From NCBI GenBank assembly GCA_039191215.1, contig JBCCXT010000004.1, forward strand, positions 51,551 to 115,550: DNA of 64,000 nt, read 5' to 3'. Within the stretch, counting starts at the first letter, position 1; every line of letters begins with the position of its first letter. The position numbers and the translations under genes were made by a program. The notes beneath the pieces are model-generated. The model did no database searches. It saw only the letters and a list, made by a program, of their open reading frames with translations, and had not been told where the DNA came from. The DNA comes from HKCCE3408 sp039191215 (lineage in GTDB: Bacteria; Pseudomonadota; Alphaproteobacteria; Rhodobacterales; Rhodobacteraceae). Below are positions 16,795 to 25,358 of the stretch, piece after piece.

Positions 16795-19323
16795 ATGCAG
16801 TTCACCGATGAACAGCTCCGCGAAGCCGTCAAAAACTGCGACCGCGATCCGGTTCATATCCCCGGCACGATTCAAAGCTTTGGCGTGCTGCTTGCGACCG
16901 ATCCGCAATTCGATCGCCTGCGCTATGTCAGCGCGAATGCGGGCGTTATTTTTGGCCATGACGCGGCCGAACTGGTCGGTGCAGAGACCAGCGCCGTTTT
17001 CACTCAAGACGACGTGCACGCAATTCGAAATGTACTTGGCCACGATGCGATCACCCGCCAACGTGAGACGGTCACAAGCAAGCTGATCGGACAGATCGAG
17101 TACCAACTTTCGGTGCATCGCAAGGGTGACACAGCCATCGTTGAACTGGTGCCAGAAGCGCTGCCCGCCGCAGAGCGTGTTCTGGCGCTGCAGCAGGCCC
17201 AATCGTATCTGTCGCTGCCGCTTTCAGACGATGCGATTGGTGCATTCCTGCATGACGCAACCGCACGGCTCAGGGCGCTAACTGGGTATGACCGGATGAA
17301 GTTTTACCAATTTCTGCCCGATGACAGCGGAGAGGTCGTGGCCGAAGCCCGCGACCCAAGGATGGCGTCTTTTTTGGGTCTGCGGTTTCCTGCCACCGAC
17401 ATGCCGCCCATCGCGCGTGCGCTCTACGCAACAACGCCCATTCGAGTGATCCATTCGAACGGTACCGATGACGTTCCGGTCTTATCTGAGCCCGGTGCCG
17501 AGCCGCTCGATATGTCCTTGGCTTTGTTGCGCGGCAAGGATGCCGTGCATCGTCAGTATCTCGATAATATGGGCGTGGCATCGACCCTGACGCTTCCGGT
17601 GGTCATTGATGGCCGGCTTTGGGGGCTGTTTGCGGGCCACTCGGCCGTCCCGGTAGAGCCTGACCCGGCGAAAATCTCCGCCGCGGAATTGGTCGGAAAA
17701 CTTGTTAGCCTGCGGCTCCAGCATAGTGTCGAGGCGCGGCGAGCGTCTGCGCTCAAGCGCTGCACAGAGGTTGCGAGTCGCTTTGCCGTCGTCGATGACA
17801 GCGCGGTTGCAACCAGCGCCTATTGGCATGGCACAAGCCAGGAGTTCATGCGGCTGATCCCGTCGGTCGGGGTAGTCTTTGCCTTTGGCCGCCAGATCCT
17901 GACGGCAGGCGATACGCCGGATGAGGCTAGTTGTCGGCAGCTCTTGGCGCTTGGTGCGGCGGCCGATGAAGGTATCGCGTTGATCAATGACCTTGCCGCG
18001 CGATTGCCGGATGCCGAGCTGGGCGAGACGGCCGGTGCGGCGATCCTCTATGTGCCAAGCGCGCCTCAGGTTCGCATGGCGTTTTTGCGCAATCGCGCCG
18101 CGGCTTCCGTCCAATGGGCGGGTCGACCAGAAAAGGGCGTGAGTGTGGATGGCGATCTGCCCCGGCTCAACCCGCGAAGTTCATTTGAAACCTATTTGGA
18201 GGAAACGGAAGACCGCTCGCTTGAATGGTCGGCTGATGACGCGATGTTCGCCAATGCTCTGCGCATCGCCATCCTGCAATCCATCCAGATCAAAGACGAG
18301 TTGGACGACAACCGCCAGCGTCTTGGCCTCATTGTGAGCGAGCTCAACCACCGCGTGCGCAATCTTCTCGCCCTGATCCAGTCGATCTCGCACCATTCGC
18401 AAACCGAGGCCCGCTCGGTAGAGGAATACGCCGAAAGCCTTGAGCAACGCCTTTTGGCGCTTGCAGGCGCGCATGATGTTCTGACCCAGACCGATATGGC
18501 GGGCGCGCCGCTGCGCGAGATGGTCGAGACCGAGCTTAAGCCCTTTGACGGGCGCGGCCATGTCACACTAAATGGGCCCGACATTGTGCTGCAACCCGAC
18601 GCCGTTTCGATCATCGCGTTACTGCTGCACGAACTTGTTTCCAACGCCGCGAAATACGGCGCGCTGTCGGTGCCCAAAGGAAAGGTCGCCGTTACATGGG
18701 CCCGTGCGCGCGACGGTATCGAGCTGGTGTGGCGCGAACGTGATGGCCCGCCCGTCTCTGAGCCGCACCGCGCAGGATTTGGCACCACGATCATTCGGGA
18801 TGCGGTGCCTTACGAGTTCGGCGGACAGGCCGCGCTGAATTTCGACCTGGCTGGACTTCACGCGACGTTTTGGCTTCCTGGAAGTATTTTGCAAAAGGCG
18901 GCGGCCAGACCAACAAGCCAACCCAAAGAGCCAAGCCAGCCGGTATCGCATTCGGCCCGTATGCCCGAAAGCCGGACCGCCCTTATCGTCGAAGACAGCT
19001 TTATCATCGCAGCCCAGACCAAGCATAGGTTTGAACGGCTTGGCTTCAGCTATGTGGCGACCGCAGGTAATGTCGCTGAAGCCCTACATCTACTTGCCAC
19101 GCAGCGATTTGATTTTTGTCTTCTGGATGTCAGCTTGCGCGGCGAATTTAGTACAAAGATCGCTGACGTGCTGGTGCAGAACGCAATTACTTTTGCTTTT
19201 GCCACTGGCCATGGCAGCGAGGAGCTTGATATGGTGCGCAACTACAATGTTGCGGTGTTAAAGAAGCCGCTGACCGACGACAGACTGCGTGCAATCGTGG
19301 ATCGGTTGATGGTCGAAGGATAA
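16795..19323 (+). CDS. bphP: Bacteriophytochrome hybrid histidine kinase (PAS-GAF-PHY-HWE kinase-REC)
   Basis: An 842-residue red/far-red photoreceptor. Cys15 in NCDRDPVHIPG is the biliverdin attachment site. The GAF domain has PATDMP (199-204, usually PxSDIP), His252 and His282, equivalent to the chromophore-contacting histidines; the usual CHH is GHS here. The PHY tongue PRSSF is at 460-464. The kinase has the phosphoacceptor helix ELNHRVRNLLA (His519), the N-box HELVSNAAKYG (Asn617) and WRERDG, marking the HWE family. A C-terminal receiver domain (about 727-842) has Asp778 and Lys823/824. The next gene encodes a stand-alone receiver, a likely partner. Output is unknown. Confidence 0.93.
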   Translation: MQFTDEQLREAVKNCDRDPVHIPGTIQSFGVLLATDPQFDRLRYVSANAGVIFGHDAAELVGAETSAVFTQDDVHAIRNVLGHDAITRQRETVTSKLIGQIEYQLSVHRKGDTAIVELVPEALPAAERVLALQQAQSYLSLPLSDDAIGAFLHDATARLRALTGYDRMKFYQFLPDDSGEVVAEARDPRMASFLGLRFPATDMPPIARALYATTPIRVIHSNGTDDVPVLSEPGAEPLDMSLALLRGKDAVHRQYLDNMGVASTLTLPVVIDGRLWGLFAGHSAVPVEPDPAKISAAELVGKLVSLRLQHSVEARRASALKRCTEVASRFAVVDDSAVATSAYWHGTSQEFMRLIPSVGVVFAFGRQILTAGDTPDEASCRQLLALGAAADEGIALINDLAARLPDAELGETAGAAILYVPSAPQVRMAFLRNRAAASVQWAGRPEKGVSVDGDLPRLNPRSSFETYLEETEDRSLEWSADDAMFANALRIAILQSIQIKDELDDNRQRLGLIVSELNHRVRNLLALIQSISHHSQTEARSVEEYAESLEQRLLALAGAHDVLTQTDMAGAPLREMVETELKPFDGRGHVTLNGPDIVLQPDAVSIIALLLHELVSNAAKYGALSVPKGKVAVTWARARDGIELVWRERDGPPVSEPHRAGFGTTIIRDAVPYEFGGQAALNFDLAGLHATFWLPGSILQKAAARPTSQPKEPSQPVSHSARMPESRTALIVEDSFIIAAQTKHRFERLGFSYVATAGNVAEALHLLATQRFDFCLLDVSLRGEFSTKIADVLVQNAITFAFATGHGSEELDMVRNYNVAVLKKPLTDDRLRAIVDRLMVEG

Positions 19324-19326
19324 CGC

Positions 19327-19728
19327 ATGGCGGCGATTCTGATCCTCGAAGACGACTTTGATCTTGCTGCGGCCTGGAAGCGCACGCTGATTGATTATGG
19401 CCACAAGCCAGAGCTTTGCCATACCTCCTCAGAAGCAATTGCCCTTGATGAGGCCGAGGAATTTGAGGTTTTTGTCGTCGATCTTATGATCACGGTGGAC
19501 GTGCCGGATATGAGCGATAGTGGCGTTACATTCTTGCGCCATCTGGTGAAAAAGCATCCCGACCTGCGCCAGCGTCCACCGGTCATTGGCGTCTCTGGGT
19601 TCAAGCCACTTGGAACGGCGTCGCCGGTGGGCGAGTTCTTCAAGGCCTATGGTGTGCAGCATTTCATGCTCAAACCCTTTTCGGCCACCGATCTGGCGGC
19701 CACGGTGTATGAGGTGCTTGCCGATTAA
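19327..19728 (+). CDS. Single-domain response regulator
   Basis: A 133-residue CheY-like receiver with no output domain. Acidic residues Glu8, Asp9 and Asp10, phosphoacceptor Asp52 (FVVDLMI) and Lys116 (MLKPF) are in the expected places. It starts 3 bp after the phytochrome stop, so it is almost certainly the partner of the phytochrome kinase, either as phosphate sink or as messenger to another protein. Its stop overlaps by 4 bp the stop of the convergent modC. Confidence 0.88.
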   Translation: MAAILILEDDFDLAAAWKRTLIDYGHKPELCHTSSEAIALDEAEEFEVFVVDLMITVDVPDMSDSGVTFLRHLVKKHPDLRQRPPVIGVSGFKPLGTASPVGEFFKAYGVQHFMLKPFSATDLAATVYEVLAD

Positions 19729-20801
19729 AGCCCTGTCACGCGGTCTGGCGTGACGGCCATTGTCTTGAGAATGGCGTGCACCGATTGGCCCGAAGCCAGT
19801 CCCAATTGACGCACGGAGCGGGCCGTCAATTTTGCCGCGATCTCTTGGCCGTAGGTTTCCAGCCGCACCAAGGCACCTGCCCCAGGACCGGCATGGACCT
19901 TGGTAATTGTGGCCGGCAGAATGTTGAGCGCTGACAGATCGTTCGGCCGTGACCGCGCAAGTGTCACGTCGCGCGCATCGACGCGCAGCTGGGCACGCTG
20001 GCCAGGCATGCTCACGCGCCCCGGCAGCCAAAGCGCGTCATTGCCGAGCCGGGCCTCGGTCAAGCCATCTTCGGGATGATGGGCAACAATCTCCACCTGC
20101 AAGAGGCCGCCCGCAATATCGCGCGCAACCCGCAAGCCGGGTTCAGCTTGCGCCAGGGCGCGGGCCACTGACTGGGCCGGTTCCGCTTGCCCGGCTTCCA
20201 TCAACACGATGCGATCGGCCAAGCGCGCGACCTCATCGATATCGTGGCTGACATAAAAGACGGGTGCGGAGGCTTTGGCGCTCAGCCGTTCCAGATACGG
20301 CAAAATCTCGCGCTTCAATCCGATATCAAGCGCTGAGAGCGGCTCATCCATCAAAAGGATACCAGGATTGGTCAGAAGCGCCCGGCCAAGGGCGACACGC
20401 TGCGCCTCACCCCCCGAGAGCCCGCGCGGATGTCGCGCCAAAAGACCCTCCAGCCCCAAAAGTGCTGCGATTGCATCAAATGTCGCCGCACCGGGCCGTT
20501 GCCCGTATCTTAGATTGGCCGCGACACTCAAATGGGGGAAAAGCCTTGGTTCCTGAAAGACATAACCGGCGCGCCGCTCTGCCGGCGGCAAGTTGATCGT
20601 GGCGCGGCTGTCGAACCAAACCCTGCCGCCAATCTCAATCCGGCCGACCGTTGGTGTCTCAAGACCGGCAATGATACGCAGCACGCTGGTCTTGCCCGCG
20701 CCGGAGGGCCCGAAAATAGCAGTGATCCCAGGCTCTGCCTGGGCGGCAAAGCGCAGATCAAACGTCCCCAAGCGCGCGGTGAAATCGATCCCGCCGCTCA
20801 T
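19725..20801 (-). CDS. modC: Molybdate ABC transporter ATPase
   Basis: A 358-residue ATPase of molybdate import. Walker A is FGPSGAGKTS, the Q-loop region is GYVFQEPRLFPH (a ModC-like signature), the ABC signature is LSGGEAQRVALGRAL and Walker B is ILLMDEPLSALD. The C-terminal third (about 290-355) is a Mop/TOBE domain that binds molybdate and can feed back on uptake. The gene overlaps modB by 4 bp and ends at the convergent response regulator. Confidence 0.95.
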   Translation of the reverse strand: MSGGIDFTARLGTFDLRFAAQAEPGITAIFGPSGAGKTSVLRIIAGLETPTVGRIEIGGRVWFDSRATINLPPAERRAGYVFQEPRLFPHLSVAANLRYGQRPGAATFDAIAALLGLEGLLARHPRGLSGGEAQRVALGRALLTNPGILLMDEPLSALDIGLKREILPYLERLSAKASAPVFYVSHDIDEVARLADRIVLMEAGQAEPAQSVARALAQAEPGLRVARDIAGGLLQVEIVAHHPEDGLTEARLGNDALWLPGRVSMPGQRAQLRVDARDVTLARSRPNDLSALNILPATITKVHAGPGAGALVRLETYGQEIAAKLTARSVRQLGLASGQSVHAILKTMAVTPDRVTGL

Positions 20802-21463
20802 CGCCGCCGCCGTGCAAGAAGTTCGGACACAACAAGCGCCGCGGCCGAGATCAGGATCGAGATTACGATCAGGCGGAAGGCGGCGGGTTCCTGACCAGGT
20901 ATCTGCAGTGCGGCATAAATGGCCGTTGGAATGGTTTGCGTCTGCCCTGGTATGTTTGAAACGAACGTGATCGTGGCGCCAAATTCGCCCAAAGCTTTTG
21001 CAAAAGCCAACACAGTGCCCGCCAGAATGCCGGGCCCGGCCAAAGGCAGGGTCACGGTGGCAAAGACGCGCAGCCGTCCTGCCCCGAGCGTGGCGGCGGT
21101 CTCTTCCAGGTCCGGGTCGACCGCCTCAAGCCCCAACCGTATCGCCCGGACCATCAGCGGAAAGCCCATGATTGCTGCAGCAAGCGCGGCACCAGTCCAG
21201 CGAAAGGCGACGCCAAGGCCAAGCGGTTCGAGGATTTGGCCCAAAGGACCTTGCACGCCAAAGAGCAGCAAGAGCAGATAGCCGGTCACAACCGGCGGCA
21301 GCACAAGTGGCAGATGGACCAACACGTTAAGCGCTCCATGGCCGCGAAATCGGCCATGCGCCAGCAGATAGGCCACGCCGATCCCAAAGGGCAGGCTGAC
21401 GGCGACAGCGACAAAAGCGATCCGCAGAGAAAGCGCGATAAGGTCCCATTCGGCTGCACTCAT
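20798..21463 (-). CDS. modB: Molybdate ABC transporter permease
   Basis: A 221-residue inner-membrane permease with about five membrane helices. It has the EAA-loop region LEETAATLGAGRLRVFATVTLPLAGPGILAG (in part) that contacts the ATPase, and the conserved ALGEFGATITF segment typical of ModB. It overlaps both modA and modC by ATGA junctions, forming a compact modABC operon. Confidence 0.95.
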   Translation of the reverse strand: MSAAEWDLIALSLRIAFVAVAVSLPFGIGVAYLLAHGRFRGHGALNVLVHLPLVLPPVVTGYLLLLLFGVQGPLGQILEPLGLGVAFRWTGAALAAAIMGFPLMVRAIRLGLEAVDPDLEETAATLGAGRLRVFATVTLPLAGPGILAGTVLAFAKALGEFGATITFVSNIPGQTQTIPTAIYAALQIPGQEPAAFRLIVISILISAAALVVSELLARRRR

Positions 21464-22188
21464 GGCGCGGTCTCAAACCCAGCTTCGGCAAAGATCGCCT
21501 GTGCGACATCACTTTGCAGGTGGGCAAGAAAGGCCGCCGCAAGCGATGGGTCGCGGGCGCGCGAGGTGATCGCCGCGGGATAGCGAATTGGCGCGTGAAG
21601 TTCGGGCGCGAACCTCGCGATGACCGTTAGTGCCGGTGCTGCGGCCGCATCGCTTTGGTAGATGATGGCGGCGGCAACTTCTCCGCGATGCGCTAAGGAC
21701 AGGGCAATCCGCGCGTTCTCCGTCTGCACCAGGCGCGGCGCAATCATGGCCCAAAGGTCCAGCGCCGTGAGCGCCTCACGGGTGTAGATCCCAACCGGTA
21801 CGGCGTCGACCAGACCGGTGGCCAGCCGCGCCGCATCGGGAAGGGCCGTCAGCGCCGCGACCGGGTCGGTTGCAACGGCACCGTCCAGCGCTGCAATGAC
21901 AAGCCGGTTGGACAGGATTGGCTGCGCCGGGCCAACCGCGCCCGCATCCGCCAAAAAGTCCATCCAAGCCTCGTGTGCCAGCACCACCACATCGGCAGGC
22001 GCCCCCGCCGCAACCTGCCGCGCCAAGGTCGCCGATCCAGCATAGGTGAGCGTCACCGGGGAGGGGAACTGGCGTGCCACCTCATCAAGGGCGCCGCCCA
22101 AGCTTGCCGCGGCAAAGACGACCAATCCGTCCTCGGCCGCGACCGGTCGGATCAAGGCCAGCAATAGGATGAATGCGCGCGCCCACAT
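21460..22188 (-). CDS. modA: Periplasmic molybdate-binding protein
   Basis: A 242-residue solute-binding protein. The start at 22188 gives a signal peptide (ARAFILLLALIRPVAA) followed by the mature start EDGLVVFAAASL, a ModA hallmark in which Ser contacts the oxyanion; the AGSATLARQV segment is the second oxyanion loop. An AGGATG lies upstream as ribosome site. A longer frame starting at 22254 adds residues that break the signal peptide. No ModE-type operator palindrome was recognised upstream. Confidence 0.93.
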   Translation of the reverse strand: MWARAFILLLALIRPVAAEDGLVVFAAASLGGALDEVARQFPSPVTLTYAGSATLARQVAAGAPADVVVLAHEAWMDFLADAGAVGPAQPILSNRLVIAALDGAVATDPVAALTALPDAARLATGLVDAVPVGIYTREALTALDLWAMIAPRLVQTENARIALSLAHRGEVAAAIIYQSDAAAAPALTVIARFAPELHAPIRYPAAITSRARDPSLAAAFLAHLQSDVAQAIFAEAGFETAP

Positions 22189-22313
22189 GGGGCGGCATCC
22201 TATTGCCTGCGCATCTGCCGACAAGAGGCGCACACAACACGATCGGCGGAGCATTCCACGAAAGCGCTGCCGCGACCTTGTTCCGGCCAGAGGCCGGGGC
22301 TACATCACGCGCC
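22189..22313. promoter_or_regulatory. Divergent modA / peptidase intergenic region
   Basis: These 125 bp separate modA (minus) and the S49 peptidase (plus). They contain a CCGGCC-AGA-GGCCGG hairpin at 22283-22297, just before the peptidase start, resembling the centre of the nested-hairpin repeats found elsewhere in the window. Promoters for both genes must be here, but none could be assigned. Confidence 0.4.
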
Positions 22314-23102
22314 ATGATGCATCTCATTCCGTTTCTGAACCGCGAACCGATGGTCGCTGTGATCCGACTGTCTGGCGCGATTGCGGCAGGCGGGCGTGGC
22401 GGGCTGTTAAACGACGCTGCAACCGCACCGTTGATTGAGCGTGCATTCCGGCGCGGCAAGCCGAAGGCGGTTGCATTGGTGATCAATTCGCCCGGTGGCT
22501 CGCCGGTGCAATCGTCGCTGATCGCGGCGCGTATAAGGCGCCTTGCCGCGGAGAAAGAATTGCCGGTGCATGCCTTTGTCGAGGATGTCGCGGCCTCGGG
22601 CGGCTACTGGCTGGCCTGTGCTGCTGACAAGATATGGGCAGACGAAAGCTCCATCCTGGGCTCAATCGGTGTCATTTCGGCAGGCTTCGGCTTTCACGAT
22701 TTCATCGCGCGCTACGGGATCGAACGCCGCGTTCACACCGCCGGAGAGGATAAATCCATTCTCGATCCGTTTCGCCCTGAGCGGGATACGGACGTGGCCC
22801 GGCTCAAAGACATTCAAGCCACGATCCACACCAGCTTCATCGATCATGTCAAACGAAGCCGCGGGGATCGGTTGAGCGCGGATAAAGACCTGTTCACGGG
22901 TGAGTTCTGGCCCGGCACGCAATCCGTTGAGCTGGGCCTTGCCGACGGCATCGCGCATTTGCGCCCAAAGATGCAGGAGCTTTTTGGCGACAAGGTTCGC
23001 TTTTCGATTTACGGCCCCCGACGCGGTCTTTTGCAGCGTTTTACGCAATCGCTCATCGGTACGGTCGAAGACCGCTTCGCCTGGGCCAGGTTTGGGCTCT
23101 GA
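22314..23102 (+). CDS. S49 family serine peptidase (SppA/SohB-like)
   Basis: A 262-residue protein of the signal-peptide-peptidase A family. It shows the core VINSPGGSP, the nucleophile Ser in VAASGGYWLA, the GSIGVIS turn, and a Lys in GEDKSILDPF that matches the general-base Lys of SppA. It has no membrane segment, so it is a short cytoplasmic or peripheral form rather than full-length SppA. Two adjacent ATGs (22314, 22317) are possible starts. It precedes a small membrane zinc-ribbon gene by 9 bp. Confidence 0.88.
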   Translation: MMHLIPFLNREPMVAVIRLSGAIAAGGRGGLLNDAATAPLIERAFRRGKPKAVALVINSPGGSPVQSSLIAARIRRLAAEKELPVHAFVEDVAASGGYWLACAADKIWADESSILGSIGVISAGFGFHDFIARYGIERRVHTAGEDKSILDPFRPERDTDVARLKDIQATIHTSFIDHVKRSRGDRLSADKDLFTGEFWPGTQSVELGLADGIAHLRPKMQELFGDKVRFSIYGPRRGLLQRFTQSLIGTVEDRFAWARFGL

Positions 23103-23111
23103 CGTGACGCG

Positions 23112-23312
23112 ATGATGGTCAAAATTGTTACCTTCTTTTTGATCGGCATGGCTGTCTTGGCGCTCTTTGGTCGGCTGCGCCTGCCCGGCACAGGCCGGGC
23201 GAAGCGAAACGGCGGCACAGCATTGCCGCGGCCGCGTCGTTGCGGGACGTGCGGGCGCTTCAACCTAACCGGTGGCGCTTGTACAAGCTGCGACGGGGCG
23301 GGCCGCGAATGA
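23112..23312 (+). CDS. Small membrane protein with C-terminal zinc ribbon
   Basis: A 66-residue protein with an N-terminal hydrophobic segment (about residues 5-20), a basic linker, and two CxxC pairs (Cys44/Cys47 and Cys57/Cys60) that should form a single zinc ribbon in the cytoplasm. It lies between the S49 peptidase and the antiporter and overlaps the antiporter start by 4 bp. Function is not known. The Cys spacing and coupling to neighbours argue that it is a real gene. Confidence 0.7.
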   Translation: MMVKIVTFFLIGMAVLALFGRLRLPGTGRAKRNGGTALPRPRRCGTCGRFNLTGGACTSCDGAGRE

Positions 23313-24268
23313 TCGAGCCCTTCGCCTATGCCGCATTGGGCCTTGTGATATTACTGCTGGCGGGCGACGTTTTGGTCCGCGGCGCGGTGAATTTGAGCCT
23401 GCGCCTGGGAATTCCCGCACTGATTGTCAGCCTCACAGTGGTTGCGTTCGGCACTTCCGCGCCGGAGCTGCTGATCTCCATCCAGTCGGTGCTGGAGGAT
23501 GTGCCCGGCATCGCTTTGGGCAATGTCGTGGGCTCCAACATTGCCAATGTCTTGCTTGTGTTGGGCGTGCCCGCGCTTTTATCGGGGCTCGAGCCGCCGG
23601 TATCGGATACCCGCAAATCCTACCTCACCATGATGGCGGCAAGCATCTTGTTCGTGGCCCTGGCCGCAACGGGCGTGTTCGGCTTCTGGCAGGGGATCGT
23701 TTTGGTCACCGCGATGGCCCTGATCCTGGCCGATCAATTCCGCGAGGCCTATGCCCATACACGTGCCGGTGAGGATGACGATGACGTTGAGGCCATCGAC
23801 GAAGCCGACCCTGAAATGCCGGCATGGAAAATTGCGCTTTATCTGGTTTTGGGCCTGGTAGGTCTGCCGGTCGGTGCGGATCTGTTGGTCGATAATGCCA
23901 CGATAATTGCCAGTGAATACGGCGTGAGTGATACGGTGATCGGCTTGACCCTGGTCGCGATCGGCACCTCCCTGCCGGAGCTTGCAACCACCGTGATGGC
24001 CGCGCTTCGGCGCCACTCAGAGGTTGCCATCGGCAATGTCATCGGCTCCAACCTGTTCAACCTGCTGGCCATCATTGGTGTAACCGCCTTGGTGGGCGAC
24101 ATTCCGGTCGATGCGAATTTCTTTAAGCTCGATTTCTGGATTATGCTGCTGGCCAGCGCGATCCTGGCGCCCTTTGTGTTTCGGCGCTGGCATATGGGTC
24201 GCGGCATCGGCGCGCTTTTGGTCTTGCTCTATGTCACCTATCTGGTCTGCATTCTAACTTGGGGGTAA
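23309..24268 (+). CDS. Calcium/sodium:proton antiporter (YrbG family)
   Basis: A 319-residue inner-membrane cation antiporter of the CaCA superfamily. The two inverted alpha repeats are evident: AFGTSAPELLIS with GNVVGSNIANVLLVLG in the first half, and AIGTSLPELATT with GNVIGSNLFNLLAIIG in the second; their Glu residues bind the cation. A short acidic cytoplasmic loop (EDDDDVEAIDEADPE) separates the halves. The ATG at 23309 overlaps the stop of the zinc-ribbon gene. Confidence 0.93.
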   Translation: MIEPFAYAALGLVILLLAGDVLVRGAVNLSLRLGIPALIVSLTVVAFGTSAPELLISIQSVLEDVPGIALGNVVGSNIANVLLVLGVPALLSGLEPPVSDTRKSYLTMMAASILFVALAATGVFGFWQGIVLVTAMALILADQFREAYAHTRAGEDDDDVEAIDEADPEMPAWKIALYLVLGLVGLPVGADLLVDNATIIASEYGVSDTVIGLTLVAIGTSLPELATTVMAALRRHSEVAIGNVIGSNLFNLLAIIGVTALVGDIPVDANFFKLDFWIMLLASAILAPFVFRRWHMGRGIGALLVLLYVTYLVCILTWG

Positions 24269-24272
24269 GCTG

Positions 24273-25046
24273 ATGGCGGCACTGGTAACGGGGGCTGGGC
24301 ACCGGCTGGGTCAAGCGATCGCTGTGGCGCTTGCGAAGGCAGGTCTCGACATCGCGGTGCATTATGCAAATTCCGCGAAAGGTGCCGAAGAAACTGTCGC
24401 ATTGGTCGAGGCAGAGGGCCGGCGGGCGGTTGCATTGCAGGCTGATCTTTTGGATCTCGACGCAACCGAGGCGTTAGTGCCACAGGCGCGCGACGCGGTC
24501 GGGCCGCTGCGCGTTTTAATCAATAACGCCTCGATCTTCGAATATGACACGCTGGAGACGGCCACGCGCGAAAGCTGGGACCGCCATATCGGGTCAAACC
24601 TGCGCGCGCCTTTCCTTTTGACGCAAGCCTTTGCAGCGCAAGCACCCGATCCTGTCCCAGACGCGGCCGGCGAGCCTCGGGCCGAGGCCATGGTCGTGAA
24701 CATGGTCGATCAGCGTGTGCGCAAGCTGACGCCAGAGTTCATGACCTACACAATCGCCAAAATGGGGCTTTGGGCTTTTACCCGCACCGCTGCACAAGCG
24801 CTGGCGCCGCGCGTGCGGGTCAACGGGATTGGTCCGGGCCCAACTTTGCGGGGTGGCCGGCAGTCGGAAGAACACTTCGCCAAACAGCGAAGTGCCACGA
24901 TCATGGGCCGCGGGTCAAACCCGGAAGATATCACCGGCGCGCTGCTTTATCTTTGGTCCGCGCCGGCGCTGACGGGGCAGCTATTATGCATCGATGGCGG
25001 GCAGCATTTGGCCTGGAAAACACCCGATGTAATCGGCGTGGAGTAA
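24273..25046 (+). CDS. SDR oxidoreductase, FolM/pteridine-reductase-like
   Basis: A 257-residue short-chain dehydrogenase. The cofactor loop is TGAGHRLGQAI, with the Arg typical of NADPH-dependent pteridine reductases and FolM (dihydromonapterin reductase) in place of the usual Gly pattern. NNAS and the catalytic Y-x3-K (YTIAK) are present, with Asp (MVDQ) in place of the usual catalytic Ser, as in PTR1-like enzymes. It sits 4 bp after the antiporter gene and upstream of uvrC. The folate or pteridine role is an inference. Confidence 0.82.
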   Translation: MAALVTGAGHRLGQAIAVALAKAGLDIAVHYANSAKGAEETVALVEAEGRRAVALQADLLDLDATEALVPQARDAVGPLRVLINNASIFEYDTLETATRESWDRHIGSNLRAPFLLTQAFAAQAPDPVPDAAGEPRAEAMVVNMVDQRVRKLTPEFMTYTIAKMGLWAFTRTAAQALAPRVRVNGIGPGPTLRGGRQSEEHFAKQRSATIMGRGSNPEDITGALLYLWSAPALTGQLLCIDGGQHLAWKTPDVIGVE

Positions 25047-25358
25047 CAAGAGCGATTCGACGCGCTGCAAGCTTTATTGACCAATTGTCCACCGTTAACG
25101 TTTTCATGGGCAATTTGTAAACGTTGTGTGACACTCGTTAACCAGCAACCGGAAGGCGAGAAAAATTTTCTATATAATCAACCCCTTGTGTTGGCGCCTA
25201 AAAAATGGGCAAAACCAAGAAGCTGTCATAAAAAAAGAAAAAAATCCGGGTGCAAAGGAATTATCCCAAGGCTTATGCCCATTTTCAGTGGATGTGTTTG
25301 CAGTTGAACTCGGTTGCGTTGCGTTGCAGCCGGAAGGGAATCGGCTGATGACGGGATC
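25047..25358 (+). promoter_or_regulatory. AT-rich uvrC leader with consensus -10 box
   Basis: This 312-bp gap is strikingly AT-rich for the window. It contains a perfect -10 hexamer TATAAT at 25173-25178 without a good -35, two CGTTAAC elements near 25093 and 25137, a GGCGCC palindrome and two A-runs near 25200 and 25230-25247. It gives uvrC an untranslated leader of about 170 nt. No alphaproteobacterial LexA site of the GTTC-N7-GTTC type was found, and no gene. Confidence 0.5.

Noticed and set aside
22189..22313. ModE operator or molybdenum-cofactor riboswitch before modA
   Set aside because: No TATAACG-type inverted repeat and no Moco riboswitch-like structure could be recognised.
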